Shown here: piece by piece, positions 16,368 through 25,863 of the stretch
Layout of the letters: every line of letters starts with the position of its first letter
Position numbering within the stretch: the first letter of the stretch is position 1
Assembly: GCA_025933775.1 (NCBI GenBank)
Contig: JAICZH010000007.1
Span: forward strand, 1-49,600
Source of the DNA: Chitinophagaceae bacterium
GTDB lineage: Bacteria > Bacteroidota > Bacteroidia > Chitinophagales > Chitinophagaceae
Direction of reading: 5' to 3'
DNA: 49,600 nucleotides
Notes under the pieces: model-generated
Database searches by the model: none
Seen by the model: the letters and a program-made list of their open reading frames with translations, nothing else
Told to the model about the DNA's origin: nothing
Program-made: the position numbers and the translations under genes

Positions 16368-18104
16368 TTATTTCAATCTTATCTCCGCAACACTGCATCC
16401 CTGCGGTACCATCGGAAATACATTATCTTCTTTACCAACTCTCACTTCCAACAGATAAGAATTTTTATTTTCAAGCATTTCTTTTAATGCATCTTTTAAT
16501 TTTTTTCTTTCTAAAACCTTTTGCCCGTCAATGTTGTAAGCTTTTGCAAGCGCAACAAAGTCGGGCCCTTTCATATCAGTAAACGAATAGCGTTTATCAT
16601 GAAAAAGTTCCTGCCATTGACGAACCATTCCTAAAAATTCATTATTAAGAATTACAATTTTTATATTAATATTTTCCTGCATGATGGTTCCTAATTCCTG
16701 CAACGTCATTTGAAAACCGCCATCGCCAATGATTGCAATTACAGTTCTGTGTGGCGCTCCATATTTTGCGCCGATGGCCGCTGGCAATGCAAAGCCCATT
16801 GTTCCCAAACCACCTGAGGTAACATTACTTTTTGATTGATTAAATTTTGCATAACGGCAAGTAACCATTTGGTGCTGGCCTACATCAGAAACCATTACTG
16901 CATCGCCGTTTGTTAATTCATTTAAAATATTTATTACTTCACCCATAGTTATTTGTCCGGTTACAGGATTCAATTCTTTTTCAATACATGCATTCATTTC
17001 TTTTTGTTTATAATCAGCAAATTTTTCTAACCATTCTGTATGATTTTTTTTATCAATTAATTTGGTAAGCAACGGTAAAGTTTCTTTACAATCGCCCCAC
17101 ACAGGCACGGTTGTTTTTACATTCTTATCAATTTCTGATGGATCAATATCGAGATGAATAATTTTTGCCTGCTTTGCATATTTATCGAGCCTTCCTGTAA
17201 CCCTGTCATCGAAACGCATACCCACTGCGATTAAAACATCGCATTCGTTCGTTAAAACATTTGGCCCATAATTTCCATGCATGCCCAGCATTCCTACATT
17301 CAAAGGATGATCAGTTGGCAATGCGCTAAGCCCAAGTATTGTCCACGCTGCAGGCAATCCACCTTTTTCAATAAAATTTTTAAATTCTTTTTCTGCTTTT
17401 CCAAGAATAACTCCCTGGCCAAAAATTACAAAAGGTTTTTTTGCTTCATTAATTAATTTAGCAGCTTCTTCAATATATTCTATTCTGACAATTGGCTTGG
17501 GGCGATAACTGCGTATATGCGTACACGTTAGATATCCTTCAAAATCGAATTTTTGTAATTGAGCATTCTTAGTTATATCAATCAACACAGGGCCTGGCCT
17601 TCCGCTCTTTGCTATATAAAATGCTTTAGCCAATACAGTTGGAATTTCAGTTGCATCAGTTATTTGATAATTCCATTTAGTTACAGGAGTTGTAATATTG
17701 ATAACATCTGTTTCCTGAAATGCATCTGTTCCTAAAAGATGTGCATACACCTGGCCGGTTATACAAACTATCGGAGTGCTGTCAATCATGGCATCAGCAA
17801 GCCCGGTTACCAAATTGGTAGCGCCGGGGCCGCTCGTTGCAAACACCACTCCCACTTTCCCTGATGTTCTTGCAAAGCCTTGTGCAGCGTGAATTGCGCC
17901 TTGTTCGTGCCGGGTTAAAATATGATTCAGCTTATTATGATAGTCGTACAATGCATCATACACGGGCATTATAGCGCCACCCGGATAACCAAAAATTACA
18001 GCAGTTCCTTCGGCGATAAGTATTTTTAAAAGCGCTTCGCTGCCGCTGATGTTTTCTGTTGTAACCTTATCTTTTTTTTCTTTTGTAAGTTCTAATGTTT
18101 CCAT
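16368..18104 (-). CDS. ilvB: Acetolactate synthase large (catalytic) subunit
   Basis: IlvB is the ThDP- and FAD-dependent enzyme that condenses pyruvate with pyruvate or 2-oxobutanoate, starting valine/leucine and isoleucine synthesis. The 578-residue product has GYPGGAIMPVYDAL with the catalytic glutamate E67 in LTRHEQGAIHAAQG, SGPGATNLVTGLADA, the FAD-binding middle domain, and the ThDP motif GDGGFQMTLQELGT with NNEFLGMVRQWQ. Length and motifs are complete, so it should be active. The ORF6N remnant lies just upstream in the same direction. Confidence 0.96.
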   Translation of the reverse strand: METLELTKEKKDKVTTENISGSEALLKILIAEGTAVIFGYPGGAIMPVYDALYDYHNKLNHILTRHEQGAIHAAQGFARTSGKVGVVFATSGPGATNLVTGLADAMIDSTPIVCITGQVYAHLLGTDAFQETDVINITTPVTKWNYQITDATEIPTVLAKAFYIAKSGRPGPVLIDITKNAQLQKFDFEGYLTCTHIRSYRPKPIVRIEYIEEAAKLINEAKKPFVIFGQGVILGKAEKEFKNFIEKGGLPAAWTILGLSALPTDHPLNVGMLGMHGNYGPNVLTNECDVLIAVGMRFDDRVTGRLDKYAKQAKIIHLDIDPSEIDKNVKTTVPVWGDCKETLPLLTKLIDKKNHTEWLEKFADYKQKEMNACIEKELNPVTGQITMGEVINILNELTNGDAVMVSDVGQHQMVTCRYAKFNQSKSNVTSGGLGTMGFALPAAIGAKYGAPHRTVIAIIGDGGFQMTLQELGTIMQENINIKIVILNNEFLGMVRQWQELFHDKRYSFTDMKGPDFVALAKAYNIDGQKVLERKKLKDALKEMLENKNSYLLEVRVGKEDNVFPMVPQGCSVAEIRLK

Positions 18105-18172
18105 AAAATGTTTTTATAGTTTACATTTATTATTTAAAAATATTTTTTATTAAATGATAATTTTTATTTCAT

Positions 18173-18526
18173 TTAATTTTTAAAACCAATTTTTTCACGG
18201 TTGTCCCATTTCTTTTGAGCGGCTTTTTCATCTAATAAAAATATTCCGCGGTGCTTTTTTGAACTGGTCACAATTTGTGACCAGTTACTTTCGTTCTTTT
18301 CAGTAAGTTGTGGATATGTGGTCACAAATTGTGACCGAACACTATTCCACTCAGCAATGGTGAGTCTAAACATGAAATCTTTAGGAAAACGTTTTATATT
18401 TCTCTTTACCGATTGATTTAAAACTTTTGTTTCCACTTCATACAAAGCAGCTAAATCGAAGTCCGGCATAACATGTTCTCCACGTATTTCATATATTCTG
18501 TTTTGGATACTTTGTATTATTTGCAT
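18173..18526 (-). CDS. Truncated ORF6N-domain protein inside the ilv cluster
   Basis: The 117-residue product starts with an ORF6N domain (IYEIRGEHVMPDFDLAALYE, then VETKVLNQSVKRNIKRFPKD and FMFRLTIAEWN), a domain found in phage and mobile-element proteins and thought to bind DNA. Family members normally go on to a conserved YxPYAFTEQGVAMLS segment. Here the sequence leaves the family after SQIVTSSKKHRG and ends with an unrelated short tail (IFLLDEKAAQKKWDN...). It is therefore probably a remnant. It sits between ilvD and ilvB in the same direction, so it interrupts the operon without breaking it, and contains two long perfect palindromes. Confidence 0.7.
   Translation of the reverse strand: MQIIQSIQNRIYEIRGEHVMPDFDLAALYEVETKVLNQSVKRNIKRFPKDFMFRLTIAEWNSVRSQFVTTYPQLTEKNESNWSQIVTSSKKHRGIFLLDEKAAQKKWDNREKIGFKN
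18262..18286. repeat. Perfect 25-bp palindrome inside the ORF6N gene
   Basis: Arms AACTGGTCACAA and TTGTGACCAGTT flank a single central T. The core GGTCACAA-n-TTGTGACC is repeated 54 bp further on at 18320-18336. Confidence 0.85.
18320..18336. repeat. Second copy of the GGTCACAA palindrome
   Basis: GGTCACAAATTGTGACC is a perfect 17-bp inverted repeat with a central A, sharing its core with the palindrome at 18262-18286. Both encode the SQ-VT segments of the ORF6N protein. Confidence 0.85.
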
Positions 18527-18616
18527 GATTTATTATTTAGCTAATTGTACTTGCAAATTCATTTGTTTATTTCTAAGGTTTCAATTTGAAACCTCAAAGA
18601 ATCATGTTCTAAAAAA

Positions 18617-20359
18617 CTATTCCTCATCCGTTACACAACCTTCACTTGCTGTTTTCACCACTCTTGCATATTTATATAAAATTCCTTTGGTTGCTTTTAA
18701 TGCAGGTTGTTTCCATGCTGCTTTTCTTTTAGCAATTTCTTCTCCAGAAATTTTTAAATTAATTGTATTTTTTACAGAATCAATTTCAATAATATCATCA
18801 TCATGCACCAATGCAATTAATCCGCCTTCATACGCTTCCGGAGTAATATGTCCAACAACAAAACCATGTGTGCCTCCGCTGAATCTTCCATCCGTTATTA
18901 ATGCAACACTTTTGCCCAAACCCGCGCCAATAATGGCTCCTGTGGGTTTCAACATTTCGGGCATGCCGGGCGCTCCTTTGGGCCCGATGTATCTTATCAC
19001 TACCACATCACCTGGTTTTACTCTTCCGTTTTCAAGTCCTTCAATTAAATGTTTTTCTCCTTCAAATACTCTTGCAGTACCTTCAAATCGCTCGCCTTCT
19101 TTACCGCTGATTTTTGCAACGCTTCCTCCTTCTGCAAGATTTCCATAAAGTATTTGCAAGTGCCCTGTTTTTTTTATAGGATTTTCTACAGGATGAATAA
19201 TATTTTGTTTTTCAAAATTTAAATCAGGAGCATCTTTTAAATTTTCAAAAATGCGTTTACCCGTAACCGTTATACAATCGCCATGCAATAAATTTTTACT
19301 CAATAAATATTTCATCACAGCCGGCACACCGCCATATTGATGCAAATCTTCCATTAAATATTTTCCGCTGGGCTTAAAATCGGCAAGCACCGGAATTTTA
19401 TTACTGATATTTTGAAAATCATCAATCGTCAAGGGCACACCAACACTTTTTGCCATTGCGATTAAATGCAACACAGCATTGGTGCTGCCTCCCAAAGCCA
19501 TTACAACAGTGATTGCATTTTCAAATGCTTCACGTGTCATTATATCTTTTGGCTTAATATCTTTTTCTAATAAATTTTTAATTGCATCCCCAATCGCTGC
19601 ACATTCTTTTTGCTTTTCTTTACTTAATGCAGGATTGCTTGATGAATTGGGCAAACTCATTCCCAATGCTTCAATAGCGCTTGCCATAGTATTAGCTGTG
19701 TACATGCCGCCACATGCGCCTGCGCCCGGGCAAGCGTTGCGAACAATTCCTTTAAAATCTTTTTCATTTAAATCACCGGCAATTTTTTGTCCCAATGCTT
19801 CAAATGCAGAAACAATATTTAAATCTTCGCCTTTATAATGGCCCGGCGCAATGGTACCACCATACAACATAATTGCAGGGCGATTTAATCTTCCAATTGC
19901 CATGATACAGCCCGGCATATTTTTATCGCACCCCGGGATGGCAACGATTGCATCGTAATATTGTGCTCCTGCATTTGTTTCAATACTATCGGCAATTACA
20001 TCGCGGCTTACTAAACTATATCGCATTCCGTCAGTGCCCATGCTTATGCCATCACTTACGCCAATGGTATAAAAACGCAAGCCCAGCAAGCCTTTCACGT
20101 CATTAATACTTTTTTGAACATCCGTTGCCAAATCATTTAAATGCATATTGCAGGGATTACCATCCCATCCCATACTTACAATGCCAACCTGCGCTTTATT
20201 AAAATCTTCTTCTTTAAAACCAATGGCATAATACATTGCCTGTGCGCCGGGTTGCGTTTCATCCTGGGTTAATGTTTTTGAATATTTATTAAGTCCCGTT
20301 CCATTATTTTTTGAAACGGTAGATGAATGCACATTGATATTTTTTTCTTTATTCATCAA
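18617..20359 (-). CDS. ilvD: Dihydroxy-acid dehydratase
   Basis: IlvD removes water from the dihydroxy acids made by IlvC to give the 2-oxo acids of valine and isoleucine. The 580-residue product is complete and carries the iron-sulfur cysteines C70 (WDGNPCNMH), C144 in [10 protein letters not shown] and C216 in [17 protein letters not shown]. The C-terminal [16 protein letters not shown] holds the catalytic serine region. The start at 20359 (MMN) could equally be 20356. It follows ilvE by 24 nt. Confidence 0.95.
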   Translation of the reverse strand: MMNKEKNINVHSSTVSKNNGTGLNKYSKTLTQDETQPGAQAMYYAIGFKEEDFNKAQVGIVSMGWDGNPCNMHLNDLATDVQKSINDVKGLLGLRFYTIGVSDGISMGTDGMRYSLVSRDVIADSIETNAGAQYYDAIVAIPGCDKNMPGCIMAIGRLNRPAIMLYGGTIAPGHYKGEDLNIVSAFEALGQKIAGDLNEKDFKGIVRNACPGAGACGGMYTANTMASAIEALGMSLPNSSSNPALSKEKQKECAAIGDAIKNLLEKDIKPKDIMTREAFENAITVVMALGGSTNAVLHLIAMAKSVGVPLTIDDFQNISNKIPVLADFKPSGKYLMEDLHQYGGVPAVMKYLLSKNLLHGDCITVTGKRIFENLKDAPDLNFEKQNIIHPVENPIKKTGHLQILYGNLAEGGSVAKISGKEGERFEGTARVFEGEKHLIEGLENGRVKPGDVVVIRYIGPKGAPGMPEMLKPTGAIIGAGLGKSVALITDGRFSGGTHGFVVGHITPEAYEGGLIALVHDDDIIEIDSVKNTINLKISGEEIAKRKAAWKQPALKATKGILYKYARVVKTASEGCVTDEE

Positions 20360-20383
20360 AAATTTATTTCAGCAATTTTTATT

Positions 20384-21283
20384 TTATGCTGTTTGTAATT
20401 TTTTTATATTTTCTTTTTCTGTAACGAGATTTTTATATGCTTTTTGAATTTGTATTCCTAAAGTATCATTCCAATGTTTTTTAAATGAAATATTATCAAG
20501 CGATTCAATTCCGATTATTTCAGCAGCAGTTCCGCAAAAGAATGCGCTGTCTGCATTATGAATTTCATCTTCTGAAATTTGTTTTTCAACAACGGGAATA
20601 TCAAGCCCATCGCAGATTTCAATTACGGTGGCTCTTGTAATTCCGGGTAAAATATTTCCGCATTCAGGCGTATATACTACACCGTTAGTTTCTATAAAAA
20701 CATTTGCCCCGGGCGCTTCTGCAATAAATCCATTCATATCTTTCAGCAATGCTTCATCAAATCCTTTTGCTTTTGCTTCCTGGCTGGCGAGAATAGAATT
20801 TACATAATGGCCGGTTGCCTTTGCTTCTATCTTAAATCCTTTGGGATTGGGCCTTTCAAAAGAAGACGTCATTACGCGCAATAATTTTTCGCCAAGAAAA
20901 GGTTGCATTTCCCAAGTTTCAATTACAATAAAAGATTGCAGATTGGGATTAAAACTCATGTTTGCCGGTGAATAAACCAACGGCCTGATGTATGCATCGC
21001 TCAGATTATTTTTTTTTAATACTTCATAAGTTGCTTTAATTAATTCCTCTGAAACCCAGTTGTATGGCATATTTAGCGCATGTGCTGAATTTTTTAATCT
21101 TTCAAAATGTTGATCTTCTTTAAAAATTTTTGTTTTGCCTGATGCAGTTTTATAAGAGCGGACTCCTTCAAACACACCAAATCCATAATGAAGTGTTTGA
21201 CTGTATAAATCAATTTTTGCCTCAGATGCTTTTACAATTTCTCCATTCCAATAAATAAAAGTATCGTCATTATAATAATTCAT
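20384..21283 (-). CDS. ilvE: Branched-chain amino-acid aminotransferase
   Basis: This class IV PLP aminotransferase converts the three branched-chain 2-oxo acids to leucine, isoleucine and valine using glutamate. The 299-residue product has LHYGFGVFEGVRSY, the probable PLP lysine K155 in IEAKATGHYVNS, the motif EAPGANVFIETNGVVYTP, GILPGITRATVIEI and the end motif FFCGTAAEIIGI. It is about the length of the E. coli type (300-310), not the longer eukaryotic type. It lies between leuB (20 nt upstream) and ilvD. Confidence 0.94.
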   Translation of the reverse strand: MNYYNDDTFIYWNGEIVKASEAKIDLYSQTLHYGFGVFEGVRSYKTASGKTKIFKEDQHFERLKNSAHALNMPYNWVSEELIKATYEVLKKNNLSDAYIRPLVYSPANMSFNPNLQSFIVIETWEMQPFLGEKLLRVMTSSFERPNPKGFKIEAKATGHYVNSILASQEAKAKGFDEALLKDMNGFIAEAPGANVFIETNGVVYTPECGNILPGITRATVIEICDGLDIPVVEKQISEDEIHNADSAFFCGTAAEIIGIESLDNISFKKHWNDTLGIQIQKAYKNLVTEKENIKKLQTA

Positions 21284-21303
21284 AATTTTTATTTCTTAAA
21301 ATT

Positions 21304-22419
21304 TTAAATGATAGTCGCTTTGCTCAATGCAATATTTTTTGCATTAATATTCGGGGGTAAATCATTGCTTATAAAATCGCTTGCAAATTCTCCAACCGTA
21401 GAAGTGTAATGCGGATTTTCAGGATTAATATCCTGGGTAACAAATCCATTTCCCAAAGTCCATGCAACTGCTTTTCTTACTTCTGCGGCTTCATCTTTTA
21501 ATCCAAAATAATCGAGCATCATGGCGCCTGATAAAATAGATCCAATCGGATTGGCAATATCTTTTCCTGCAGCCTGCGGATACGAACCATGAATAGGCTC
21601 GAACAATGCAGATGAAACTCCAATAGATGCAGATGGCAACAAGCCCAATGAGCCACTGATAACGCTTGCTTCATCGCTTAAAATATCGCCAAACATATTT
21701 TCTGTAAGCACTACATCAAACTGTTTTGGATTCACAATTATTTGCATGGCAGCATTGTCAACAAACATATAATCCACTTTTACATCAGGATAATTTGATG
21801 AAATTTCTTTCACTGTTTTTCTCCAAAGCCTTGATGTTTCCAATACATTTGCTTTATCAACCAATGTTAATTTTTTTCTTCGCAGTTGCGCTGAAACGAA
21901 GGCCAGTCGTGCAATGCGCTCAATTTCATTTTTATTATAAATACAAAGATCAGATGCTTCTATGCCATCTTCACTCGTTTCTTTTTTACCAAAATAAATA
22001 CCTCCGGTTAATTCGCGATACATAATAAAATCAACACCCTTCAATTGTTTTTCTTTTAAAGGAGATAAATGATGCAAAGAAGAATAAGCAGTAACCGGTC
22101 GAATGTTTGCAAACAATTGCAATTCTTTTCTCAGCTTCAATAAACCTTGTTCGGGACGCACTTTTGCATTGGGATCATTATCATATTTCGGATGGCCGAT
22201 GGCGCCGAATAAAATTGCATCGCTCGCATGACAAATATCAATAGTATGCTGTGGCAGAGGTTCGCCGGTTTTATCAATGGCAACAGCTCCCATCAATCCA
22301 TAGGTATAAGTAAAATTGTGGCGATACTTTGTTGCAATTGCATTCAATACTTTTATGCACTGATGCGTAACTTCCGGCCCAATTCCATCTCCCAATATAA
22401 CTGCGATCTTTTTTTCCAT
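21304..22419 (-). CDS. leuB: 3-isopropylmalate dehydrogenase
   Basis: LeuB oxidises and decarboxylates 3-isopropylmalate with NAD+, the third leucine-specific step. The 371-residue product begins KKIAVILGDGIGPEV and shows the substrate-arginine region RPEQGLLKLRKELQLFANIR, YRELTGGIYFG with the catalytic tyrosine, DKANVLETSRLWR, the metal-binding ENMFGDILSDEAS and the NAD-binding EPIHGSYPQAAGKDIANPIG. It is complete, with its start 32 nt after leuD. Confidence 0.96.
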   Translation of the reverse strand: MEKKIAVILGDGIGPEVTHQCIKVLNAIATKYRHNFTYTYGLMGAVAIDKTGEPLPQHTIDICHASDAILFGAIGHPKYDNDPNAKVRPEQGLLKLRKELQLFANIRPVTAYSSLHHLSPLKEKQLKGVDFIMYRELTGGIYFGKKETSEDGIEASDLCIYNKNEIERIARLAFVSAQLRRKKLTLVDKANVLETSRLWRKTVKEISSNYPDVKVDYMFVDNAAMQIIVNPKQFDVVLTENMFGDILSDEASVISGSLGLLPSASIGVSSALFEPIHGSYPQAAGKDIANPIGSILSGAMMLDYFGLKDEAAEVRKAVAWTLGNGFVTQDINPENPHYTSTVGEFASDFISNDLPPNINAKNIALSKATII

Positions 22420-22451
22420 TCTTTAATTTTTTAATTTTTTTTTTGATGCAA

Positions 22452-23036
22452 TTAAAACAATGTTGCTTCAAATGCTTCAATATCTTTTTTATTGTTTATT
22501 AAATAATCAATATCATCATAGCCGTTGAGCAGGCATGTTTTTTTATAAGAATTAATTTCAAATTCTTCCTGTTCACTGTTTGCATCAATTGTTATTGTTT
22601 GCGCATCCACATCAATGGTAAGCGTTGATGTATTATCAAGTTTAAAAATTTTTTGAAGAAAATTATCTGAAACCTGCACCGGAAGTAATCCATTGTTGAG
22701 CGCATTGTTTTTAAAAATATCTGCAAAAAAACTAGACACGACTACATTAAAACCATAATCAACAATAGACCACGCTGCATGTTCACGCGATGAGCCACAG
22801 CCAAAATTTTTTCCTGCAACTAAAATAGTTCCGCCATATTCTGATTTGTTTAATACAAAATCTTTTTTAGGCTGATCAACATCATCATTATTATAGCGCC
22901 AATCGCGAAAAAGATTTTTACCAAAACCTTCTTTAGTTGTTGCTTTTAAAAATCTTGCAGGAATGATTTGATCAGTATCAATATTTTCCAAAGAAATTGG
23001 AACAAAAGTATTATGTATGATTTGTAAAGGTTGCAT
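22452..23036 (-). CDS. leuD: 3-isopropylmalate dehydratase small subunit
   Basis: The small subunit of isopropylmalate isomerase supplies the swivelling domain that closes on the LeuC active site. The 194-residue product begins [20 protein letters not shown], followed by IIPARFLKA, and carries [20 protein letters not shown], whose GSSREH loop recognises substrate. Length is typical. It lies 3 nt downstream of leuC, consistent with translational coupling. Confidence 0.95.
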   Translation of the reverse strand: MQPLQIIHNTFVPISLENIDTDQIIPARFLKATTKEGFGKNLFRDWRYNNDDVDQPKKDFVLNKSEYGGTILVAGKNFGCGSSREHAAWSIVDYGFNVVVSSFFADIFKNNALNNGLLPVQVSDNFLQKIFKLDNTSTLTIDVDAQTITIDANSEQEEFEINSYKKTCLLNGYDDIDYLINNKKDIEAFEATLF

Positions 23037-23039
23037 TTT

Positions 23040-24443
23040 TTAATTTACTAATTCGCGAACATCAGTAACAACGCCGGTAATGGCTGCTGCTGCTGCTGTG
23101 AGAGGGCTTGCCAGCAAGGTTCTTGCACCTGCGCCTTGTCTTCCTTCAAAATTTCTGTTGCTGGTAGAAATACAATATTCACCTGCGGGAATTTTATCTT
23201 CATTCATGCCAAGACATGCACTGCAGCCTGCCTGGCGAATTTGAAAACCGGCTTCTTTAAAAATAGTATCCAGTCCTTCTGCAACAATTTGCGCAGCTAC
23301 TTGCTGAGAGCCGGGCACAATCATCACTTTTACATTTTCATTTTTCTTTTTACCTTTTATAACGGTGGCGACTAAACGCAGATCTTCAATTCGTGAATTG
23401 GTGCAGCTTCCAATAAAAATATTTTGCACAGGCATGCCCTTAAGCTTTTGCCCAAAATGCAATCCCATATACTGAAGTGATTTATCAAGATTTTTTCTTT
23501 CACTTTCATCCGTTATATCTTCTGTTTTAGGAATATTTCCATTGATAGAAATGCCAAGGCCGGGATTGGTTCCATAAGTTATCATTGGCTCAATATCATT
23601 TGCATCAATAAAAATTTCTTTATCAAAAATCGCATCTTCATCGCTAAATAATTTTTTCCATTCATTTAATTTTGAAATCCATTTTTCTCCAACAGGTGCA
23701 AAACGCCTGTGTTTGATGTATTCAAAAGTTGTTTCATCAGGCGCTATCATTCCGCCACGTGCGCCCATTTCAATGCTCATATTGCAAATCGTCATTCTTG
23801 CTTCCATAGAAAGTGAGCGAATGGCAGCGCCCGCAAACTCAACAAAATAGCCTGTTGCGCCACTTGCTGATATTTTGGAAAGTATATAAAGAATAATATC
23901 TTTTGAAACAACACCTTTTTGCAAAGTGCCTTCAATATTTATGCGCATCACTTTTGGTCTGCTTTGCAAAATACATTGCGATGCAAAAACCATTTCTACT
24001 TCGCTGGTGCCAATACCAAATGCAACAGCGCCAAATGCGCCATGTGTAGATGTATGACTATCGCCGCAAACTATCGTCATTCCTGGTTGTGTAATGCCAA
24101 GCTCCGGGCCAATTACATGAACGATGCCCTGATACGGATGTCCAAGCCCATACAATTCTATTCCATGTTTTTTACAATTTTCAATCAATTGATCAACCTG
24201 CAATTTTGAAAGACGATCTTTTATTGGAAGATGCTGATTGATTGTAGGAACGTTGTGATCGGCAGTGGCAACAATTTTATCGGGCCTGAAAATTTTTAAA
24301 CCTCTTTTCTCAATTCCTGCAAATGCTTGTGGGCTGGTAACTTCATGAATAAAATGTTTATCAATATATAATACATCGGGGCCGTCTGGTATTGATTTTA
24401 CCAAATGCTTTTCCCAAATTTTTTCAAATAATGTTTTTCCCAT
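23040..24443 (-). CDS. leuC: 3-isopropylmalate dehydratase large subunit
   Basis: LeuC is the aconitase-family subunit that isomerises 2- to 3-isopropylmalate with a [4Fe-4S] cluster. The 467-residue product shows [30 protein letters not shown] and the three cluster cysteines C347 (IGSCTNSR), C407 and C410 ([10 protein letters not shown]). The final [19 protein letters not shown] is also diagnostic. It begins 20 nt downstream of a terminator-like hairpin, so its expression may depend on read-through from leuA or on a promoter not recognised here. Confidence 0.96.
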   Translation of the reverse strand: MGKTLFEKIWEKHLVKSIPDGPDVLYIDKHFIHEVTSPQAFAGIEKRGLKIFRPDKIVATADHNVPTINQHLPIKDRLSKLQVDQLIENCKKHGIELYGLGHPYQGIVHVIGPELGITQPGMTIVCGDSHTSTHGAFGAVAFGIGTSEVEMVFASQCILQSRPKVMRINIEGTLQKGVVSKDIILYILSKISASGATGYFVEFAGAAIRSLSMEARMTICNMSIEMGARGGMIAPDETTFEYIKHRRFAPVGEKWISKLNEWKKLFSDEDAIFDKEIFIDANDIEPMITYGTNPGLGISINGNIPKTEDITDESERKNLDKSLQYMGLHFGQKLKGMPVQNIFIGSCTNSRIEDLRLVATVIKGKKKNENVKVMIVPGSQQVAAQIVAEGLDTIFKEAGFQIRQAGCSACLGMNEDKIPAGEYCISTSNRNFEGRQGAGARTLLASPLTAAAAAITGVVTDVRELVN

Positions 24444-24456
24444 TTTTCTTTTTGTT

Positions 24457-24480
24457 AAAAAAGTGGGGGTTCCCCCCCAC
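24457..24480 (-). terminator. Terminator-like hairpin between leuA and leuC
   Basis: On the minus strand the sequence is GTGGGGG, loop GGAA, CCCCCAC, then TTTTTT: a 7-bp stem of almost pure G-C with a tetraloop and a six-T tract. It starts 23 nt after the leuA stop and ends 13 nt before leuC. The T-tract is only on the minus side, so it is oriented to act on leuA transcription. It could set a lower level for the distal genes or be conditional. Confidence 0.75.
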
Positions 24481-24503
24481 GATAAAACTAAAACCGCATG
24501 AAA

Positions 24504-25670
24504 CTAAGTTGTAACAAAATTTTTCTTTGTATAATTTTTTGCGAGTGTATTAAGATCGCTGTCTTCTATTTCTTTTTTACTATCTGCAACCTGCAAAAAC
24601 CAATTGTATAAAACATCTACATCATTTCTTGTAAAATCATATCCTAATTTTTTAAAACGATGTGCCAGCGCGCTGCGCCCGCTCCTTGCGGTGAGCACAA
24701 TCTTTGAATCATCTGCCCCTACTTCAACAGGATTAATGATCTCATAGGTTTCTGCATTTTTTAAAAAACCATCCTGGTGAATTCCGGAAGAATGTGAAAA
24801 TGCATTGCTGCCAACAATCGCTTTATTAGGCTGCACGGGCATTCGCATTACATCCGAAACTTTGCGGCTCATTGGGTTCAATTGTGTTGCATCAATATTT
24901 GTAGAGAAATTTAAATCTTTATGTTGTTTAATTATCATCACTACTTCTTCGAGTGATGTGTTGCCGGCTCTTTCGCCCAAACCATTTATGGTACATTCAA
25001 TTTGTCTTGCGCCATGAATAATTCCTGCAATAGAATTTGCAGTTGCAAGGCCAAGATCGTTATGGCAATGACATGAAATAACTGCTTTATCAATGTTGGG
25101 GACATGATTAATTAAATAAGCAATTTTTTCTCCGTATTGATGCGGAAGACAATAGCCGGTTGTATCAGGAATGTTTACCGTTGTTGCTCCGGCTTTAATA
25201 ACTGCTTCAATAACTTTTGCGAGATAATCGTTATCAGTTCTACCCGCATCTTCTGCATAAAACTCAATGTTATCAGTAAAATTTCCTGCCCACTTTACGC
25301 ATTGAATTGCTCTTTGTAAAATTTCTTCTCTGGTAGAATTGAATTTACTTTTTATATGCAAATCGGATGTGCCAATGCCGGTGTGAATGCGCGGGCGCCT
25401 TGCATATTTTAATGCTTCACCTGCAACCTGTATATCTTTTTCAACAGCACGGCTCAATGCGCAAACAGTGGCATTAGTAATGCTTTTTGAAATTTCATTC
25501 ACTGATGCAAAATCGCCCGGACTTGAAATAGGAAAGCCGGCTTCTATAACGTCAACGCCTAAACGCTCGAGGTCGAGAGCGAGCTCAATTTTTTCTTTAG
25601 TATTTAGTTTACAACCGGGCACTTGCTCGCCATCACGAAGTGTTGTATCAAATATTATTATTTTGTTCAT
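24504..25670 (-). CDS. leuA: 2-isopropylmalate synthase, short form
   Basis: LeuA condenses acetyl-CoA with 2-oxoisovalerate, committing carbon to leucine. The 388-residue product has the DRE-TIM barrel signature [33 protein letters not shown] with metal-binding histidines, [18 protein letters not shown], and the later [19 protein letters not shown]. It ends about 15 residues past the accessory subdomain, so the roughly 120-residue C-terminal allosteric leucine-binding domain of long LeuA proteins is absent; leucine inhibition by the classical route is therefore unlikely. It is the first gene of the cluster. Confidence 0.92.
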   Translation of the reverse strand: MNKIIIFDTTLRDGEQVPGCKLNTKEKIELALDLERLGVDVIEAGFPISSPGDFASVNEISKSITNATVCALSRAVEKDIQVAGEALKYARRPRIHTGIGTSDLHIKSKFNSTREEILQRAIQCVKWAGNFTDNIEFYAEDAGRTDNDYLAKVIEAVIKAGATTVNIPDTTGYCLPHQYGEKIAYLINHVPNIDKAVISCHCHNDLGLATANSIAGIIHGARQIECTINGLGERAGNTSLEEVVMIIKQHKDLNFSTNIDATQLNPMSRKVSDVMRMPVQPNKAIVGSNAFSHSSGIHQDGFLKNAETYEIINPVEVGADDSKIVLTARSGRSALAHRFKKLGYDFTRNDVDVLYNWFLQVADSKKEIEDSDLNTLAKNYTKKNFVTT

Positions 25671-25863
25671 AATAAATTTACTTTAGTCATTGCAATCAGT
25701 GAGAGTAAATAAGATTAAAATAATAATCTGTGTTTATTATTTATGAAAGTAAAATTTATAACACAATAATTTCAAACAAAAAAACAGAAATTTACATTGC
25801 CGAAATAGATAGTAATTTTCTGAAACACTTGCTGTTACTACTATTTGCGCTAAAATTATTACG

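Noticed and set aside
13048-25670. Long antisense frames opposite ilvD, leuB, leuC and ilvA
   Set aside because: They mirror the real genes' codon structure and match no protein family; the sense genes have complete motifs.
25671-25863. Leucine attenuator or leader peptide upstream of leuA
   Set aside because: No short frame with clustered leucine codons and no convincing alternative hairpins; only a weak AGATTA/TAATCT stem.
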